This document shows, in pieces, positions 5,415 through 8,483 of a DNA stretch of 8,483 nt (its first letter is position 1; each line of letters starts with the position of its first letter). Where the stretch lies: the NCBI GenBank assembly GCA_945869935.1, contig CAMBSA010000052.1:1-8483 (forward strand), in the 5' to 3' direction. The stretch is from Bordetella parapertussis. GTDB lineage: Bacteria > Pseudomonadota > Gammaproteobacteria > Burkholderiales > SG8-39. Below the pieces are notes generated by a model. The model saw nothing but the letters and a program-made list of their open reading frames with translations. It ran no database searches and was not told the DNA's origin. Both the position numbers and the translations under genes were made by a program.

Positions 5415-8400
5415 TCAAGATCCTGCGTCACGCGCATGACGACGCGCCGTGGGAATCCGCAGCCTGTAGAACACGAGATATAGCGTCGGTAGCACTATCA
5501 GGGTCAGCAAGGTCGCGGAAATCAAACCTCCGATCACTACAACAGCGAGTGGCTTCTGCGTCTCGGACCCGATGTCCGTGGACAAAGCCATCGGAAGCAG
5601 CCCGAGCATTGCGAGAAGCCCTGTCATTACGACGGTCCGAAGCCGCACCATCGAGCCTTTCAGCACCGCCTCCTCGGGGGTGGCGCCTTCCTGACGCAAT
5701 TGATTGAAATACGCGACCATCACTACGCCGTTGAGCACTGCCTGGCCGAACAGCGCAATAAAGCCGATCGCCGCAGATACCGACAAGGGTATGCCGGTGA
5801 TGAGCAGCGCGAAGATACCGCCGATGAGCGCAAACGGAATATTCAACAGAATGAGCAGAGCACCCTTCATCGACTTGAACGCATCAAACAACAAGATGAA
5901 GATGAGCAAAACGGATATCGGAACAATGATTGACAGCCTCGCCATGGCACGTTCCTGGTTTTCAAATTCGCCCGACCACGACACAATATAGCCGGGGGTG
6001 ATCTTCACTTTTTCGGCCACCCGCTTCTTCATGTCGGCCACCACACTGCCCATATCGCGGTCGCGAATGAACACACCGATCGAGAACACCCTTGTTCCGT
6101 TTTCACGCGCGATATTTTGGGCGCCGGAGATGGTCTTGAACTCCGCTATCTGGGCGAGAGGAACGTACAGTCCTGAGGGACTACTCACGGTAATCCCCCG
6201 CATCCGCTCTATCGCACGCTCCGGTTCACGCAGTCTCACTGTAACCGCAAAGCGGCGCTCGCCCTCCCAAAGGTAGGTGGCCGCACGTCCGCCAAGCGCC
6301 GTCTCGATCACATCCTGAATATCGGAAATGTTGAGGCCGTAGCGCGCAGCCGCTCCCCTGTCTATATTGATCAGAAGCTGCGGCAGATTCCCGAGCCGGT
6401 CTATGAACGCACGCCGCACGCCTTCCACATCCTTGATCGCATTGAGTATCTCGCGCGAATCCTCGAGAAGGTGACCGAGATCCTCCCCAAACACCTTGAT
6501 GACGATCTGGCCGTCTATCTGGGAGATCGACTCAAGAACATTGTCCCGAATCGGCTGGGAGAATGACGGTTGGACTCCGGGAAACTGCACAAGCGCCTGC
6601 TCCATCTCGTCCAGAAAATCCACCTTTCTCTTTCCGACGCGCCACTCTGATTCCTGCTTAAGTTCAACCAGTATTTCAGCTGAGTTGATCAGTTTGGGGT
6701 CCGTGCCGTCCTCTGGGCGACCGGCCTTGCTCATCACAAAGGCGACCTCGGGTATTGCGCCGATGACCCGCCGGTACTTGCTCATTTCAGCCTGAGCCTC
6801 GTCAACCGATACGGACGCAGGCAATGGCACGTTTATCCACACCGAGCCCTCGTTGAGTTCGGGAAGAAATTCGGTGCCAAGGCGCGGAACCGCGGCGAGG
6901 CTTGCCGCGAGAACCAGCACCGCCACGGCGATCACGGTCCTCCGGTGCCCAAGCGCCCAACGCAGCGTAGGTTCGTAGATCAGCTTGCATGCATGCAGAA
7001 GAATGCTCTCCTTTTCCGATACCCCGCTTCGCAACAGCCAATAACAAAGCAGTGGAACCAGCGTCAGCGACAGAATCAACGATCCGACCAGAGCCGAAGT
7101 GACAGACCATGCCATCGGGGCGAAAATCCTGCCTTCATGTCGCTGAAGCGTGAAGATCGGTATATGCGCGACGATGATAATCAGCATCGAAAAGAGCGTA
7201 GGGCGCCCGACCTCGACCGCTGCATCGAGCACTTGCTGCAGCTTCGAGGTCTTGTCCTTGGCTTGCTCTGCAAGCCTGCGGTATACGTTCTCCACCACAA
7301 TTACCGCACCGTCCACGATGATTCCGAAGTCCATCGCTCCGAGGGACAGCAGATTCGCCGGAATACCCACCCAGCTCAGACCGATGAATGTCGCAAGCAG
7401 CGACAAGGGAATCACCAGGGCAACAATCAGGGCCGCGCGCAGATTGCCGAGAAACAGCAGAAGCACGAGCGCAACGAGCGCCGCCCCCTCCGACAGGTTC
7501 TTGAACACCGTCTTCAGCGTCTTGTCGATCAGCCATGTGCGGTCATAGAACGGCTCGATCTGCACACCTGCCGGCAACACATTGGCATTGAGGAACGCGA
7601 CCTTTTCCTTCACCCTGCCGAGCACCTCCGAGGGGTTCTCGCCTTTTCTCATCAACACCACGCCGGTGACGATGTCGTCATCGGCGTCCATGCCGGCCAC
7701 TCCCTGTCTCGGCACCGCCCCGATCGCTACCTCCGCGACATGCCGAATCAGCACCGGGACCCCGTTGCGTTCCGCGACGACAATGTTTCCGATGTCATCC
7801 GGCGTCCGGGCAAGTCCGATTCCGCGTATCAAATACTGCTGCCGCCCCTGCGTCACGTAGCTTCCGCCCGCATTCGCATTTCCCTTGGAGAGGGCGTCGA
7901 AGATCTGGCTGAGAGTGACCTTGTAATCGCGCATACGCGCAAGGTCGGGGTGCACTTCATACTGCTTGATCAGGCCGCCGATCGAAACGATGTCCGCCAC
8001 GCCGGGTACTAGCTTGAGTTGGCGCGTCACCACCCAGTCCTGCAACGTCCGAAGCTCGCGCGAGTCAAGCCCATCCGATTTGACCCGGTAGCGATAAACC
8101 TCGCCGATCGGAGTGGAAAGCGGCGCCAGCTCCGGAGTAACCCCCGGGGGCAGGTCCACCTCGCGCAAACGCTCCGTAACCTGCTGACGCGCAAAGTAGG
8201 CATTCGCCTTGTCGTCGAATGTGATGATCATGAACGAGAGGCCGAACTGGGTGTGGGAGAACATCCTTACCGTGTTCGGCAGACCGGCCAGGGCCACCTC
8301 GAGCGGTATGGTCACCTGCTTCTCGACTTCTTCCGCTGCACGACCCGGGAACAAGGAAATGACGTTGACCTGGGTGTCGGTTACATCGGGGAAGGCCTCG

Positions 8401-8483
8401 ATCGGCAGTTGCTTGAACGCGGCTATGCCGCCACCGACAAACAGCAGCAGGCCGAGCATCACGAACAAAGGTTGATGCAGCGA
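5415..8483 (-). CDS. Heavy-metal efflux RND pump, CzcA family (N-terminus cut by window edge)
   Basis: This is the inner-membrane proton/metal antiporter subunit of a tripartite efflux complex, which exports heavy-metal cations from periplasm or cytoplasm through a membrane-fusion protein and an outer-membrane channel. The visible 1023 codons are open to the right edge; only some 10-20 initial residues are missing, so TTG at 8468 is not the start. Numbering from that codon, helix 1 is at 1-18, followed by LPIEAFPDVTDTQVNVIS and a large periplasmic loop. Helices 2-4 span about 326-394. Helix 4 has DFGIIVDGAVIVVEN with D380, D386 and E393, the same spacing as CzcA D402, D408 and E415 needed for proton-driven transport. 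A second periplasmic domain (about 530-850) includes SQPIRDNVLESISQ, IVIKVFGEDL and GRAATYLWEGERRFAV. A last helix bundle ends at about 1003. The helix-4 pattern fits the DFG-x3-DGA-x3-VEN form linked to divalent Zn/Co/Cd rather than Cu/Ag pumps, but substrate cannot be fixed. It is convergent with the SMR gene, with 78 nt between and no obvious terminator. Confidence 0.95.
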   Translation of the reverse strand, partial: SLHQPLFVMLGLLLFVGGGIAAFKQLPIEAFPDVTDTQVNVISLFPGRAAEEVEKQVTIPLEVALAGLPNTVRMFSHTQFGLSFMIITFDDKANAYFARQQVTERLREVDLPPGVTPELAPLSTPIGEVYRYRVKSDGLDSRELRTLQDWVVTRQLKLVPGVADIVSIGGLIKQYEVHPDLARMRDYKVTLSQIFDALSKGNANAGGSYVTQGRQQYLIRGIGLARTPDDIGNIVVAERNGVPVLIRHVAEVAIGAVPRQGVAGMDADDDIVTGVVLMRKGENPSEVLGRVKEKVAFLNANVLPAGVQIEPFYDRTWLIDKTLKTVFKNLSEGAALVALVLLLFLGNLRAALIVALVIPLSLLATFIGLSWVGIPANLLSLGAMDFGIIVDGAVIVVENVYRRLAEQAKDKTSKLQQVLDAAVEVGRPTLFSMLIIIVAHIPIFTLQRHEGRIFAPMAWSVTSALVGSLILSLTLVPLLCYWLLRSGVSEKESILLHACKLIYEPTLRWALGHRRTVIAVAVLVLAASLAAVPRLGTEFLPELNEGSVWINVPLPASVSVDEAQAEMSKYRRVIGAIPEVAFVMSKAGRPEDGTDPKLINSAEILVELKQESEWRVGKRKVDFLDEMEQALVQFPGVQPSFSQPIRDNVLESISQIDGQIVIKVFGEDLGHLLEDSREILNAIKDVEGVRRAFIDRLGNLPQLLINIDRGAAARYGLNISDIQDVIETALGGRAATYLWEGERRFAVTVRLREPERAIERMRGITVSSPSGLYVPLAQIAEFKTISGAQNIARENGTRVFSIGVFIRDRDMGSVVADMKKRVAEKVKITPGYIVSWSGEFENQERAMARLSIIVPISVLLIFILLFDAFKSMKGALLILLNIPFALIGGIFALLITGIPLSVSAAIGFIALFGQAVLNGVVMVAYFNQLRQEGATPEEAVLKGSMVRLRTVVMTGLLAMLGLLPMALSTDIGSETQKPLAVVVIGGLISATLLTLIVLPTLYLVFYRLRIPTARRHARDAGS

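Noticed and set aside
5359..5439. 26-residue plus-strand open frame with AGGA seven bases upstream, between SMR and RND
   Set aside because: It is very short, unconserved to my eye, and its end overlaps the RND gene; a purine-rich box this weak occurs often by chance.
6945..8012. Plus-strand open frame of 355 codons opposite the RND gene
   Set aside because: It is antisense to strongly conserved CzcA-family sequence and is rich in Arg/Gln/His with no domain or plausible start signal; it is a shadow frame.
1..8483. CRISPR arrays, tRNA/rRNA genes, insertion sequences, toxin-antitoxin pairs or a new defence system
   Set aside because: I looked for regularly spaced repeats, cloverleaf-like ends, transposase motifs and paired small genes and saw none; the coding space is filled by core genes and known efflux families.

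Overview
The window looks like a chromosomal stretch of a Betaproteobacterium. The clues are S21 ending in the beta-type tail [17 protein letters not shown], a GatB/YqeY gene placed between rpsU and dnaG, a long Lys/Ala-rich N-terminal extension on RpoD, and moderately high GC. The exact genus cannot be read from the sequence.

Left half (1-4730), all on the minus strand: the macromolecular-synthesis operon in the order rpsU > yqeY > dnaG > rpoD. It supplies ribosomal protein S21, a GatB/YqeY-domain protein, the replication primase and the primary sigma factor. rpoD runs off the left edge, so its DNA-binding regions 2.3-4 are not in the window. Regulatory signals seen by eye are a promoter zone and a possibly structured leader of about 120 nt before rpsU, an attenuator-like hairpin with a T-rich tail just after rpsU, and an extended -10 element (TGATATAAT) fused to the dnaG stop codon that could drive rpoD separately. 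The hairpin and the internal promoter would let the four genes be expressed at very different levels from one transcription unit, as in the E. coli rpsU-dnaG-rpoD operon.

Middle (4559-4989): about 430 nt without a gene. It holds the rpsU control region on the minus strand. On the plus strand it holds a dyad with 19-bp spacing that resembles a MerR-family operator.

Right half (4990-8483): a plus-strand small multidrug resistance (SMR, EmrE-like) gene that is frameshifted by one missing C just before its fourth membrane helix, and, convergent to it, a large heavy-metal-efflux RND pump gene (CzcA type) that lacks only its first residues at the right edge. This half is an efflux/resistance module next to a core operon. 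I did not find a clearly novel system. The points most worth checking are the SMR frameshift, the candidate metal/drug-responsive dyad, the operon attenuator and the long basic tail of RpoD.
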